64,000 nucleotides of DNA from Pterobdella sp. o SKG-2022 (lineage: Eukaryota > Annelida > Clitellata > Hirudinida > Piscicolidae), in the NCBI GenBank assembly GCA_964035795.1, contig OZ038321.1, forward strand, positions 1,074,030 through 1,138,029, in the 5' to 3' direction. Within the stretch, counting starts at the first letter, position 1. Each line of letters begins with the position of its first letter. The notes beneath the pieces are model-generated. The model saw only the letters and a program-made list of their open reading frames with translations. It did not search any database and had not been told where the DNA came from. Below are positions 53,052 through 64,000 of this stretch, one piece after another. The position numbers and the translations under genes were made by a program.

Positions 53052-56000
53052 GTGTGTTTTCCCGCTCTTTCTAACGTGTTTAGTCATTTTAATAGTTTTT
53101 TTAATTCTTCATTTTTTCAAGTTTTTTAGTCTCTCATGATGTTTTAATAATGAAAATTTTATTTAACATGTTGAAATTCCATGTTTTAATAATCTGCGGA
53201 ATTGCTTGTTTTAGCCTATTTCATGGTACATAAATGGTAGTTAAAATAAATTAAACTAGGCTTTCAACACAATTGTACTATAAATAAATTAATTCAACAA
53301 AATTCAATCTAAGTGCGCTCAAATTTTTAATGTAAAATCTAGGTATATCATAGTTTTTAAATTTTTAAGATTTAATGTCGAAAAAGGTGTTTTCAGCATC
53401 ACTTAAAGTGGGAAGAGAGATCGATATTAAAATTGACAAAAATTTCCACGTTATGGAGTTAATCTTTTTGTTTAGAAAACCTATCATTCATATAAAATGT
53501 TTTTGTTCAAATTAAACCCGAAAAACTGAAAAATTATCAAATACTTTGAATAACAGTTGAATCAACAAAATTTTGAGTTGAATTCCAATTTATCTTTCGA
53601 TAAGCTTTTCTTTCAAATTTCATCAAACAGCTTTACTACATTACAACTAACTATACATATCAACAACACATCATCCTTCCCTTTTCTTCAAATTATGATA
53701 TTCCTGCCTCCCTTTTTCCTCTGACCAAACTACCTTCCCCCCTCCAGAAACAAGTATCATTATGTATGTTGGAGAAATCAAAAGAGGTGACCAATCAGTA
53801 TCAAAGAATCTGTGGTGTGCCTTATACTGCTCTGCCATTGGCTACAGTTTGTATTGATTGATACATTGTCCATATATTACCATCTTGGTGTTTTGAAGAA
53901 TTTTTTAAAATCCCACTCATCACCCTTTTTGTGGCATGACCACTACAAACCAAATACCATCCACCACAACAAATCAACCACCATCGCCATAAATTAGACA
54001 CACTCGAAAAACCAATTACACATCACCACCACAAACCAACCACTCACCATCATCACAGTTGATATGTGTAGAAAACAAAGTGCCAATGCTGGTGAGGAGA
54101 AAGGAGGCAAAGGATTATGGCACCAAAAAAATGGTGGAAGGCACTTACAATGAAGGTGAGAAGAGGAGAAGTAACTTGGTGGTGTATAGATAAAAAAATT
54201 TTGAATTGACTGGTAGGGGATAGATGGCTGATTATAACCTATATAAAAGGTAGGTATATAAATAACTTAAAAAATGAATAAATAATTAGATTTAAAAAGC
54301 TATAAATAGCAACTCATGCATAAACCTGTTTTCAGGTGATGTGTGTCTAATAATAGAAGACGTTGTGTCATCTGGTATGAGTATCCTAGAAACAGTTGAG
54401 GTTTGCATATAATTAGGTTTTAATGAAGCCGTGGATATTTATATGTTAATTTATGAATATTCCTATAAAGTTAATGTATTAATATATGCTAATGAGCTTG
54501 ATGAATATTCAACTAATAATATAAATACTACCGCTATATATTACTACAAACAAATGTTAAATAAACTGGTGTAACTGTTACTACATCGCAAAATACCTCG
54601 TTCAACACCGTCACCACTCCCAGTTTTATCCCATCATCAGCACTCCCAACAATACTAACTCACCACTTATCTACCATCACCACCCTCACACACTTCACCA
54701 CGACATCCTACCACCACCATCATCACACATCCTTTCCATCATTAACATCTCACCAATCACAACCACACCAGAGCCTCAAGGACATAGGGGTGGTGGTGAA
54801 GGATGCAGTGGTGATGTTAGATAGACAGCAGAACGGAAGAAAATACTTGGCTAATAAGGGAATTATAATGCATAGGTGAGTGGATAAGTATAGCTTTTTA
54901 GTGTATCGGGTGGTGATGGGGGAGCGGTGGTTATTATATTGGTGGTGGTGATGGAAGGGAGGCTTGGTGATGATGATTATAGTAGGGGTGATGAATATGA
55001 AAAGTATAGATGGTGGTTTAATAATGGGGTGGGATTATGGGGAGAAAGGACTGATGATGATGATGTTTTGGAATGGTGTGGTTATATCATTTAATATACT
55101 TCTATTAATATTTATGATGACAAACTTAATACTGATATCGTTACAAATTTCAAAACCACCTTTACCATTCCCTCCTCATATAGCATTTTCAGCATTTCCG
55201 AGCTTGTGGTAATCTTCTTGAAATCTGGTCGGATGTCAGAGGAGCAGGCAGAAAAGATCAAGGTCTTCCTCCAAACGGTCAAAGAGATTGCCCCAAAGAG
55301 TAAGGAAGAGACTTGTAGTAAGACCACTCGTGGACTTGTCAATGGAAATGGAGATGCAGTGGTGGCTAAGGTTGGTGTTGTCTGACGTCATTTATTTGGA
55401 TAATTGTATTGGTTTTAAATAATGAGAGTTTTATCCAAGAATTGATTTTTTTTATGGCTTATATGTGACTAATTAAGACTAAAAATTTTTCTTTTACCTA
55501 TCCATCTTTCATTCATCTGCCCGTCCATCCTTCATTCATCTACCCCTCCATCCTTCATTCATCCACACATTCATCTTTCTTTCATCTACCCGTCAATCTA
55601 TCAATCAATCCACCCACACAGGCTTTAAGTTACAAAGACAGGAGTGAGTTGGTATCTCACCCATGCCTCAAGCGCCTCTTTAGCATTATGCACAACAAGA
55701 AGACCAACCTGTGCTTCTCTGCTGATGTAACTTCTCCTAAGCTGTTGCTCGAGGTAAATGGTTCTGAGTGATGGGGTATCACGTGGTGATGTTTGGATGA
55801 TGGGGTATCATATGGCGGTTTTGAGTATATGTTTTGTTTGAGGTGGATTGTCTTGGAGGGATGTTTTTGAAATGCTGTGAATGGTAATTTTGAGGTGTTA
55901 TGAGGTTGTTTTAGAGTAATTTTGTGTGGTGGTGGGTGTCTTCTCAGTTGTAAGGATCGGCGTTATAATCTACTTAATGATGATGCCACTAATCCAGCTT

Positions 56001-58841
56001 CATAAAACCCTACCCACACACATCCATCCACATCTCTCGACTATTTACTCACCCATCTAACCCCACACAACCTCACACTCTATACACTTAACTCTATTTA
56101 ACCACCTACTCATCCAACACCCACTCACCACAGTTGGCAGACAAAGTAGGCCCTCACATTTGCGTTCTTAAAAGTCATGTGGATGCATTGGATGTGGATG
56201 AAGATGATAAGGACTTCAGCAAATTCATAGCCTCACTAAAAACCCTTGCTGAAAAACATGATTTTTTGCTGTTTGAAGATAGGTGGATGGGTGTGAGAGG
56301 GTGGGGTGTGGTTTGTGTGTTGGGTTCAGACAGATAGGTGGTGAATTAGAATTTTGGGTGTTTTTTTTTGGGGGGGGGGTCCTTTGGAGAGTTCCTTATG
56401 GAGTTTTTTATTTTCAATTATCACTTTCTTTTTTTCTTTCTTTCTTTTTTTTTACCCCACAACACCACCTACAGTCGTCATTCCTCACAACAACTTCTCC
56501 ACCCACCATCTTTTCCACCACCCACACCCATCATCTTTGGCACCAAAGTACCATCAACTCAATCTAACAGAAAGTTTGCAGACATTGGCAACACAGCTTC
56601 TCAACAGTTTCAAGCAGGAGTGCACAAGCTCAACCAGTGGGCAGATCTGGTCACTGCCCACTCTTTGCCTGGGCCCGGAGTCCTAACTGCCCTCAATAAG
56701 GTGGTGGAAGCTGGGAGTGGTGAGGAGTTGGGGTTATGTTGGAAGAGGGGGTGAGTAAGCATTATGTGCCTGTGTGTGTGTGTGGGTGGTTTGTAATGGT
56801 ATGTAGGATCATCTTGTTCATGGAGGGTTTGTAGGGTGAAACATATTGGCTGGTAGTTTGAATGGGGAGGATTGGAGGAAACATCATATATGTTAATACA
56901 CGTGCGTTATTGTGACAACAATACAGTTTGCGTGATTTCACTTGTGGGTATGGATTGTCTTATTTATTCAGTATTGTATGAACAGCAATGATGACAAGTG
57001 CTGCTGAGAAAATGGTGCTTCCTTGTCTGTGTGTGTTCTTCTGTATGTGTCTCTGTGTTCTTCTGTATGTCTGTCGTTATGTTGTTCTGTATGTCTTTTC
57101 TTGTCTTATTGTGTATTTTATATTGTGTATGTTTTGTTATCTGTATATTTTTAATTATATTCGTATCCTTATATTGTGTGTTTTTCGTTATAAGTTTGTA
57201 TATTTTTTTTATTTCATAATTATTTTATTATTTTTTGTTTATATGCACACACGTGACCTTGGTGAGCACTCAACCAACAATGATTGGTTGCTGAAGTTTA
57301 GTTTTCAAACTGAGCTGTTCTATTTTTAGATTTTTTCGAATTAAAACTTGATCGATTTTTTTTCCTGGTTAAAATATTAGCTAATCACTACTGCTGATTA
57401 AAAATAACCAACCAATCAAGCTTAACCTACTCAACGTTTATAAATAATCAACCAATAACAAAAGCTGTAACTAATACCTGTTAATAACCGACCAATGGCA
57501 GGTGAACAAGAAAACAGGCTGTTTATTGGTAGCTGAAATGTCGTCTGCCGACAACCTCATCACCCCAGAATATACAAAAGGTTTAAATCGATGTGTGCTA
57601 TTTTGTTGTTTTTGTGGCTTATAGTGTTGTTAGTTTATTTTTAATTTTTTTTTGTTGAATTCAATTTACTGTTTATCAAATTTTATTTTTTAAAATTCAA
57701 TCCACATTTTATATATTATTTGTGAGTTATTAATATCCAACATCAAGTTTTCTTTTTCTCGTCATGTTTCATTTGTTCTCACTCCTTTTCCAACTACTCA
57801 CACCATTATATCTATCTTTTGATCACCACATCACACCTACCTTTCACCCACCACGTCACACCTACCCTTCACCCACCACATTACACCTACCCTTCACCCA
57901 CCATGTCAAACCTAGCTTTTACCCACTCAACATCATCCACTCCACCCTCACAGAGGTAGTGAATATGGCACAAAACAACAAAGACTTTGTGATTGGCTTC
58001 ATCAGCCAACAAAAACTCTCACTCAATCCCAACTTCATCCATTTCACTCCAGGTACCTTTATTATTATTATGATTATTATTGTTGTTTTGTCATGCCCTT
58101 TTTGAAAAAAGACTTAAAGGTTTATGGTTGCTTTTATTAACACTACTAACTATAGCTATTTTCACCATCACCACCCGCCGTCGTCATCATCAGCCCGGCG
58201 AAAGAACCCACCTTCTCGTGGTCCCGGTGTGCACTCCAACAGGAGTGTCAAAGAGGTTCTAAACCACGTCAGCTTCCAACCGCAAAGCATTTCGAGAATT
58301 CATCCATCATTTTTATCGCTGCTCACCAAAAGTCACAAACAACTCAAAGCTGCAAGTTTCTTTCGGTACTCGCTCCAAAGAGTCTGGAAGCTGGCGCTCA
58401 ACAACAACAACAATCATCACCATCACCACCATAATCATCATCATCAGGAGTACACTCAGCCAGCAAAGGAGACTCCCTCGGACAACAATACAACACCCCG
58501 TGTGACGTAGTATGCAAGAGGGGTGCTGACGTCATCATCGTTGGGCGGGGCATCTTGCAAGCCGCCGATCCCTTATTGGTCGGTTTAGTGTTGTGTTTTT
58601 TTTTCTTTTATTTTCTATCATTGTTTTTTTTCTAAAGTTTTTTCCTAATTCCTATTGTTGGTGATTAGTATTTTGTTTAAATAATTTCTTCTATAATAAT
58701 ACTAATTTTCATTTTTAACCACATAACTCTCATTATACTTATTATTGTTATTATTATTATTATTATTATTACTACTAAACCTAACAGGCAGCCAAGCAAT
58801 ACGCCCAAGAAGGATATGCCGCCTATGAGAGGCTCCTATGA
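52917..58841 (+). CDS. UMPS: uridine 5'-monophosphate synthase (OPRT-OMPDC fusion)
   Basis: Bifunctional enzyme for the last two steps of de novo pyrimidine synthesis: orotate + PRPP to OMP, then decarboxylation to UMP. Expected in the cytosol. Thirteen exons join in phase to 486 residues, close to the family's usual 480. OPRT domain, about 1-215: FGNFTLKSG near the N-terminus, [11 protein letters not shown] (67-77), the catalytic loop with [12 protein letters not shown] (91-102) and the PRPP motif [11 protein letters not shown] (116-126). OMPDC domain, about 230-486: [14 protein letters not shown] (286-290), [12 protein letters not shown] (320-331, with D322, K324 and D327 of the catalytic set), [23 protein letters not shown] and VIIVGRGI. 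Start: ATG at 52917 in an AAGCATGG context. All key residues are present, so it is likely functional. Introns are short (about 180-800 bases), unlike the receptor's. Confidence 0.98.
53748..53846 (+). CDS. UMPS: UMPS exon 2
   Basis: Residues 46-78. Acceptor CCCTCCAG|AAA, donor GCTACA|GTTTGT. Ends with [12 protein letters not shown], the conserved OPRT block. Confidence 0.95.
54059..54155 (+). CDS. UMPS: UMPS exon 3
   Basis: Residues 79-110 plus one base. Acceptor CATCACAG|TTG, donor GAAG|GTGAGA. Contains [19 protein letters not shown], the OPRT catalytic loop. Confidence 0.97.
54336..54400 (+). CDS. UMPS: UMPS exon 4
   Basis: Residues 111-132. Acceptor TTTTCAG|GT, donor [32 protein letters not shown] is the PRPP-binding motif. 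Confidence 0.96.
54772..54875 (+). CDS. UMPS: UMPS exon 5
   Basis: Residues 133-166 plus two bases. Acceptor CACACCAG|AGC, donor CATAG|GTGAGT. Contains [14 protein letters not shown]. Confidence 0.94.
55184..55370 (+). CDS. UMPS: UMPS exon 6: inter-domain linker
   Basis: Residues 167-229. Acceptor CATATAG|C, donor GCTAAG|GTTGGT. Covers the OPRT end ([13 protein letters not shown]) and the variable linker before OMPDC. Confidence 0.92.
55622..55753 (+). CDS. UMPS: UMPS exon 7: start of OMPDC
   Basis: Residues 230-273. Acceptor CCACACAG|GCT, donor CTCGAG|GTAAAT. Contains [20 protein letters not shown] and SADV. Confidence 0.96.
56134..56282 (+). CDS. UMPS: UMPS exon 8
   Basis: Residues 274-322 plus two bases. 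Acceptor CACCACAG|TTG, donor GATAG|GTGGAT. Contains KSHVD and LLFED; has an acidic insert VDEDDKD. Confidence 0.96.
56571..56700 (+). CDS. UMPS: UMPS exon 9
   Basis: Residues 323-366. Acceptor CTAACAG|A gives the junction [10 protein letters not shown]. The open frame runs on to 56756, but only the donor AATAAG|GTGGTG at 56701 keeps phase 0 with exon 10 and matches family length; the GGGG|GTGAGT further on would frameshift. Confidence 0.9.
57502..57580 (+). CDS. UMPS: UMPS exon 10
   Basis: Residues 367-392 plus one base. Acceptor AATGGCAG|GTG, donor [29 protein letters not shown]. Confidence 0.94.
57954..58052 (+). CDS. UMPS: UMPS exon 11
   Basis: Residues 393-425 plus one base. Acceptor CCTCACAG|AG, donor CTCCAG|GTACCT. 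Contains [12 protein letters not shown] and HFTPG. Confidence 0.96.
58448..58578 (+). CDS. UMPS: UMPS exon 12
   Basis: Residues 426-469. Acceptor CATCATCAG|GA, donor TTATTG|GTCGGT. Contains [13 protein letters not shown] and [11 protein letters not shown]. Confidence 0.95.
58788..58841 (+). CDS. UMPS: UMPS exon 13, stop
   Basis: Residues 470-486, [17 protein letters not shown], then TGA 58839-58841. Acceptor CTAACAG|GCA. Matches the family's C-terminal A..Y...GW.AY pattern. Confidence 0.95.
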   Translation, partial: AAKQYAQEGYAAYERLL

Positions 58842-59096
58842 TCATCACCATCTTTATTATTATTATTGTTATTCTATCATCGTTACCATATTTTTTATTA
58901 TTGTTGTTTTATGATCATTATCATCACCATCTTTATTATTATTATCATTGTTATTCTATGGAATTACCATTTTCTTCATTATCATTACTAAGCTATCATC
59001 ACCATCTTTATTATTATTATTATTATTCTATCATCATCATCTTTATTAGTAGTAGTATTATTATTTTTGTTTTCATTATTATTATTATTATTTGTC

Positions 59097-59275
59097 AGCC
59101 CATATAGCTCAGAGGTAGAGCATTAGACTAATTATCTAAAGTTACCGGGTTCGATCCCACGTTGGGCCGAAAATTAACACCTGTTCCACAGTGTGTTTTT
59201 GCTACATTAAATTTGTAGCAAGCGCTTTGATCTATAAGGAAAAGCGCTTTATAAATACCGCATTACATTACATCA
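59097..59275 (+). mobile_element. SINE with tRNA-like head and AGCGCTTTATAAAT tail
   Basis: The head (59097-59168) has D arm AGCTC..GAGC, a perfect anticodon stem TTAGA/TCTAA with loop CTAATTA (AAT, Ile-like) and B box GGTTCGATCCC. The acceptor pairing is only GCCCA/TGGGC with mismatches. Downstream is a body and the tail GGAAAAGCGCTTTATAAATA ending in CATTACATTACATC. Similar 3' tails occur in SINEs of many animals (general knowledge). It sits about 255 bases after the UMPS stop. Confidence 0.75.
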
Positions 59276-59549
59276 TCATCAATATCATTAATGTTATCAT
59301 TATTATATATTATTATATTATATTATTATACATATTATATTTATTTTTTTTAATTTAAATTTTCATTTTCTTAAAATTTTCGTTTATTTTTTAAGAACAT
59401 CTTATGTATTTTTTTTTTAAATATTATTTGAATAACTTTTTATTTTCAATTTTTTTTGAGGAATTTTTTGATGCATTTATTTAAAAATAAAATTTTCTAT
59501 AACTACACGATAGAAGAAGCATTAAAACTGGCTAAAAAAGAAAAAATGA

Positions 59550-60600
59550 AGAGACCATGAGCTTTACATCTCTACATGGATGATACCTTTGGAATAATAA
59601 AACAAAATGAAGAAAAAATAGAACATTTAAACTTTTTAAAATGCTTAAATAAAGTGCATCCAGCGCTAAAATTCACCTGTGAAATAGAAAAAAAAACGAC
59701 AGAATATCATTCTTAGATACATTAATTATCAAAGGAAAATGGATCCCTAAACACCACTGTCTATAGGAAACCATCCAACACGGGCCTGACCATTAATCCA
59801 AAATCAAATCAGGACCCTAATACATGGATTGGAGTGTTAAAAGGGGCCCTAAACAGAGCCTGCACTTTGCTTAAAACAAGACCTCCTAGAACATGAATTA
59901 AAGTACCTAAAAATGAATTTCCAAGTAACGGCTATAACAAACATAAAATAGACACAATAATAAAAAACTACAAACCAAAAAAAAGAAGAAAAATATACAG
60001 GTCGCCTAAGAACAAGCAACGAATCAAAAGTACAAAATAAATGAAAATATTACACATGTCTCCATCCCCTATATAAAACATCTCAACAATGCCCTAAAAA
60101 AAGTCTTCAATAGGAATAATGTTAGCTATTATACACGTGCAGAACCTAAGTTAGGAAGCATTCTATGCAACAAAACTGACAGAATGCAAAAAAAAGGTGT
60201 ATACAAAATACATTGTTCTTGTGATCCAAATAAGGTTAATTTTGGACAGAAGGGTGAATATTGCCACCAGGATGTTCCAACATAAAAAAGATGTGGAATC
60301 CCCCAAACAAGATGAAAATATAAGTAGCATTTCGAAACACGCCCGAATCTGCAACACAGGAACAATATGCTGGAAATCACCCACGATAATAAAAACATAA
60401 TGTAAAAAACAAATTGCAGAGGGACCTACTTATTAGGGAGAGCCTTGAAATCAAAAAGAATGATTCAATAGGAAAGGGCTAAAATGGCAATTAACAGTCA
60501 AATCAAGTGCGTGGGACCCCCTAATGAAGAGAATACAAAAATCCACCAATAGAGGGACACAGAGCAGCAATCTCTCAATGAAATCGTTTTAGATCAAAAT
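59550..60600 (+). mobile_element. Penelope-like retroelement remnant (RT and GIY-YIG)
   Basis: Shifting plus-strand frames give LYMDDTFGII (RT catalytic YxDD), ISFLDTLI, TTVYRKPSNTGL, ITHVSIPYIKHLNNALKK and NNVSYYTRAEPKLG. Then come KKGVYKIHCSCD (GIY-YIG start), ISKHARICNTG and RESLEIKK. The order RT - linker - GIY-YIG endonuclease is characteristic of Penelope-like elements. Several frameshifts and stops make it dead. The N-terminal RT is absent. Confidence 0.85.
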
Positions 60601-63600
60601 AAGAATATTCATATAATAATTAACTTTACTCATTTACAAGATCACATAATTACATAATAGTTACTTTACAAAATTTAATTTTCCTTAATTGTTCTTTCCT
60701 ATCTATGTTTAAAATTCCTTATAATCACATACCTTCACAATAGTTTACCACTAATGGTTTATGATAAGGTTGTACTCATCGAAAATTTTAGTTTTTTAAA
60801 TAAGTGTATCAAAAAATTCCTCAGAAAAAAAATTGAAAATAAAAAGTTAATGTTATCATAATTATTCTTATTCATTTAATTATTATTGTTATTATTATTA
60901 TAGTTCTTTTATTTAATGATTTTTCTGACGCGGGAAAACGGACGTAAAACGATAATGATGATTATTGTTATTTCTGTTGTCATTGGTATATCATTGTAAT
61001 TTTTTTTATTATTGTGTTATTATTGTTTTCAAAGTTTCAATTATTCCTGTTTTATCATTCTTCTATTTATTAAATAATTATTGTTTTCTAAATTCCTATA
61101 TTTTAATTATATTTTTCATAATTATAATTTTTTCAACACTGACTATATTTAGAAATTAATATTTATATGTAATGATTGGCATTCTAACATTCATATAATT
61201 GAAATAATTTTGTTCTTAAAATAGAAATTATTAATACTTGGTTAGTTTTCAACTAATATACTTTGAAAATCAGCCCTAAGCTTCTCATAAGTGGGACACA
61301 TCATTCAGCCAATTATTGAGTTTGTACACTTCATGATGTAAGTTCAACTCAGCAAAAGCTGTTATTGATCAAATTGTTCATTTGGGCTAAACTTGGTTCT
61401 TCAACTATCAGTTATTACTAACATTATAATTTATTATCTATATTATTTTAATCTATAAATTATTCACAAACGATCTTTCAGCAAATATCAGTTTAAACAT
61501 TAAAAATATATGAATATTCAAATCAAACTCTCCATGGTTAAATTTCCCCAACCAAGGAGATGCTATTTAAGAAAAATGAATACATTAACTCCATTTTAAA
61601 TTATTGTACAGTACTTGTGGGGGTTTTTGGTGTAGTTAAATTTCGAGCCTTGTCGCCAATTTCATGCCAGCTGTTATTAAAATCGAATGCAAGTTTTCTT
61701 TTGAATACCTTCTGATGGTTTAAATCAAAAAGAAATTTAAGTTATATCTTGGTCTGCAGAAGGTTTTGCAGTCTATGTAGAAACCCTGTCTGAAGTGGTC
61801 TAATGGTTGCTTCGCGCGCAGAGTAGCTGCATTGCTAGACTCTCAATCTATCATAAAGTCAATGCTCTTCATGTATTATGTGAGCTGGTAATTAATGAAT
61901 CGTACCTATCGAAAATTTTAGTTTCTACTGTGTCTTATGCTAAATTTTTGACTAATTAAAACGAAAATTTTAAAAATACAAGATGCTTACGATTTCCAGA
62001 AATATCATTCTGGGAGTATTAAATAGTAAGAAAATTTCAGTAGTAAGACTTGAGTGGCAGGTGGGGGAAACCTAAAGGTTTGTGCTTTCAGAAAGTTCAG
62101 TGTTGTAGTTGAAGAGAAAAAATTGATTTAAACGAGAAGAAATATAAAAATACCTGCAAAAAGTTTCTCCTAAACATAAAAATCATTACCGAATGTTTTA
62201 AAAAACAAAAGATTAAATAATATTAGGGGCACATTGCTATCATTAATGTCCAATTAATTAATTAATAATTAGAAATAGCGTGTTGAAACTTCAATCAATA
62301 AAACCTTTGATCTCTGATTAAACTCCTTCAATCAATACTATGGGAGCCTTGAGTAAACATCAAAAATACACATTTGAAAGCAAAATTGGCATTATTCAAC
62401 ATCAAACTGCAAGATTTTTTTTATTATTATGAGAAAAAAATTATTTCTCTATTAACTTGTCATGAGGTTCTTTCAAGTCACATTATCAGATTGGCATAAT
62501 ATTATTCATATACAATTATTGAATTTTGAAATACAGCAAAATTTATTCTATTATCACTGACCTCTCATTAAGCCGGTTAAAAATATTCAAATTTTATTTT
62601 TTAAATTTAATTTTTTTTTATATGATCTTTGTTTTTACGACATAGCGTAACGGAAAATTGAGGCAAACACATTGAATATTAATCAAAGCAACGAAGCTTT
62701 TCGTGAGTGTAACTTACATTATCAAGTGATGATGGAGGAAGACTTACGAAAAGTTTTGAGATGTAGATTAATAAATACTTCGTGTTTGTTTGCCTCACTG
62801 AAAGCATTTTAAAATCAATATAAAACTATTTTCGTTTTATTTGAAGAGAGAAAGACAGTTAATTTTATTTATAAAATATTGTATTTTCCATACAAAACAA
62901 AAGTAACTCAACTAAAACTTAATTGAATTGTCAAAAGAAGAACAAAACTGAACTGTTAGATACACGACGTATAACGAACTGTCAACGCAACCAAACAGTT
63001 GTCGGCTATACAAATTCTTCATCACTGGCGCATCTTCTTGGCGGGTCTGGCGCCACTATTCCAATGATTTTTCATTGATTCACACTAGCAGAACCACTGC
63101 AGCAACAGCAATTATAACCATCAGATCGTGGAAGTTACAACCTTGCGTCTCTTTATTGTGTATATCTATCACGGATGGCTGGGGTGTGCTTCCAGCAGGA
63201 ATTTGTTATTGAGAGAATTTATTTTCTTTTACGGTCTTCTCAAAAACTTGGGTAACTTCATCAAATTCGTATAAAATAGCACTTTTTTTGACCAAATATT
63301 TGCTATGAAGAATCTAATGATGATTTTAACCACGGGTTTCTCTTCACAAACTTCAGAAATTGAATCGAAAGCATTTTTACTCAAAAAAAATCAAACTCCA
63401 ATGAATGACGACAAACGAACAACAAGTTTCATCATCAAAATGGCATGAAACTGCTTCCAAGACAAAGATGGCGTCGGAATGAAGCCGCAAAATTTCAACT
63501 TTCTATTAGCGTTTTTTTCGATTTTTTATACAATAAAAACTTTTCATTTATTTTTTTTGTTCTTAATAAAAATATTGGATTCATAAATGAGTTGAAATAT

Positions 63601-64000
63601 ATAAACAAAATCATATAAAAATAATCTCATTTTCCACGGCTATATAAGACAAAAACGTGCCATCTGGAAAGCATTGCTTTGAAAGGTATCCTTGAAGCCT
63701 ATGAAAGGTAAAATTATTAATAAATATATATTAGTACCTCCACTTGATAATGCAAGTTCATCTTACAAAAAGCTTCGTGGAATGAAATAAATTCCTAAAA
63801 GTGTTTTCATTTGAATATTGAAGAATTAAAAAAAATATATATATATATTCGATACTACAAGGTATAAAACCGAAGAAAACTGAACTACAGTTAAGTTTCA
63901 AGAACTTATACTTTAAAAAAATTCCATTTGATAACTGTCAGTGGTTAATTCGAAAAATTTTAAAACATCTGAGATTTCAACTAAAACAAAAACCATTAAA
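60601..64000. other. right flank, largely unassigned
   Basis: A/T-rich with ATT microsatellites near 60860-60960 and AT repeats near 63835. Holds a tRNA-like A box (TGGTCTAATGG, near 61795), the short inverted-repeat element at 62659-62797, copies of the ACGAAG motif (62690, 63743-63782) and two weak minus-strand exon candidates (61601-61711 and 63080-63205). No gene is established. Confidence 0.5.
62659..62797. mobile_element. 139-bp element with 11-bp perfect inverted ends
   Basis: Ends TGAGGCAAACA ... TGTTTGCCTCA. The interior has ACGAAGCTTTTCGTGAGTG, then TAACTTACATTATCAAGTGA (dispersed family motif) and, toward the right, CTTACGAAAAG, an inverted echo. No coding capacity and no obvious target duplication. 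Likely a MITE-type or foldback element. Confidence 0.6.

Noticed and set aside
56701..56756. Extension of UMPS exon 9 to the donor GGGG|GTGAGT
   Set aside because: It would shift frame into exon 10 and add residues absent from the family; the donor at 56701 keeps phase.
58124..58510. 128-codon frame as an alternative UMPS exon
   Set aside because: It overlaps exon 12 in the wrong frame and has no splice-site pair that preserves phase. Noted only as an odd intron segment.
59097..59168. Functional tRNA-Ile(AAT) gene
   Set aside because: Acceptor-stem mismatches and the attached SINE body and tail indicate a SINE head.

Overview
This is a window of eukaryotic, almost certainly animal, nuclear DNA. 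It is very A+T-rich (roughly three quarters by eye), with large introns, GT-AG splice sites, tRNA-headed SINEs, degraded LINE and Penelope-like retroelements, and many simple repeats. The receptor's sequence style (an AVTQPIKYARHKN stretch after DRY) and the fused two-domain UMP synthase suggest a bilaterian invertebrate, perhaps a protostome. I cannot name the clade from sequence alone. Most long open frames here are low-complexity noise; the real genes are split into short exons that I assembled from homology, splice sites and reading phase.

Three protein-coding genes are supported. (1) A D2-like dopamine receptor on the + strand, 6803-45711, six exons, 698 residues if translation starts at 6803. 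Introns 1 and 2 are about 9.6 kb and 23.4 kb. (2) A divergent secreted CAP/CRISP-superfamily protein on the - strand, exons from 51652 down to 48606, with the 3' end not found. None of its exons appears as a long open frame with a start codon. (3) A complete UMP synthase (OPRT-OMPDC fusion) on the + strand, 52917-58841, 13 short exons, 486 residues. All 12 junctions keep phase. The receptor and the CAP gene converge; the CAP gene and UMPS diverge from a gap of about 1.26 kb.

Layout: 1-6802 is A+T-rich upstream sequence with SINE and LINE fragments and a 19-bp tandem array. 6803-45711 is the receptor; its introns hold SINEs, LINE endonuclease and C-terminal fragments, a roughly 750-bp perfect GT array, a 20-bp minisatellite and a 210-bp MITE-like element. 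45780-45978 is a near-perfect palindrome between the convergent genes. 47.9-48.3 kb is a G+T-rich minisatellite with a 146-bp higher-order period. 48606-51652 is the CAP gene, with a roughly 720-bp perfect TTAC array in an intron. 52917-58841 is UMPS. 59097-59275 is a SINE and 59.55-60.6 kb a broken Penelope-like element. 60.6-64 kb is mostly unassigned, with one short inverted-repeat element and two weak - strand exon candidates.

The genes do not form a functional pathway. The most interesting signals are structural. Two unrelated genes each carry a 700-750 bp perfect microsatellite only 50-60 nt downstream of an exon's 5' splice site. In the CAP gene that array reads as more than 170 tandem consensus donor motifs beside a weak true donor. 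A 99-bp-arm palindrome puts an AATAAA on both strands between two convergent genes. A dispersed ACGAAGCTTTTCGT element twice sits directly beside a short tandem array in the same orientation.
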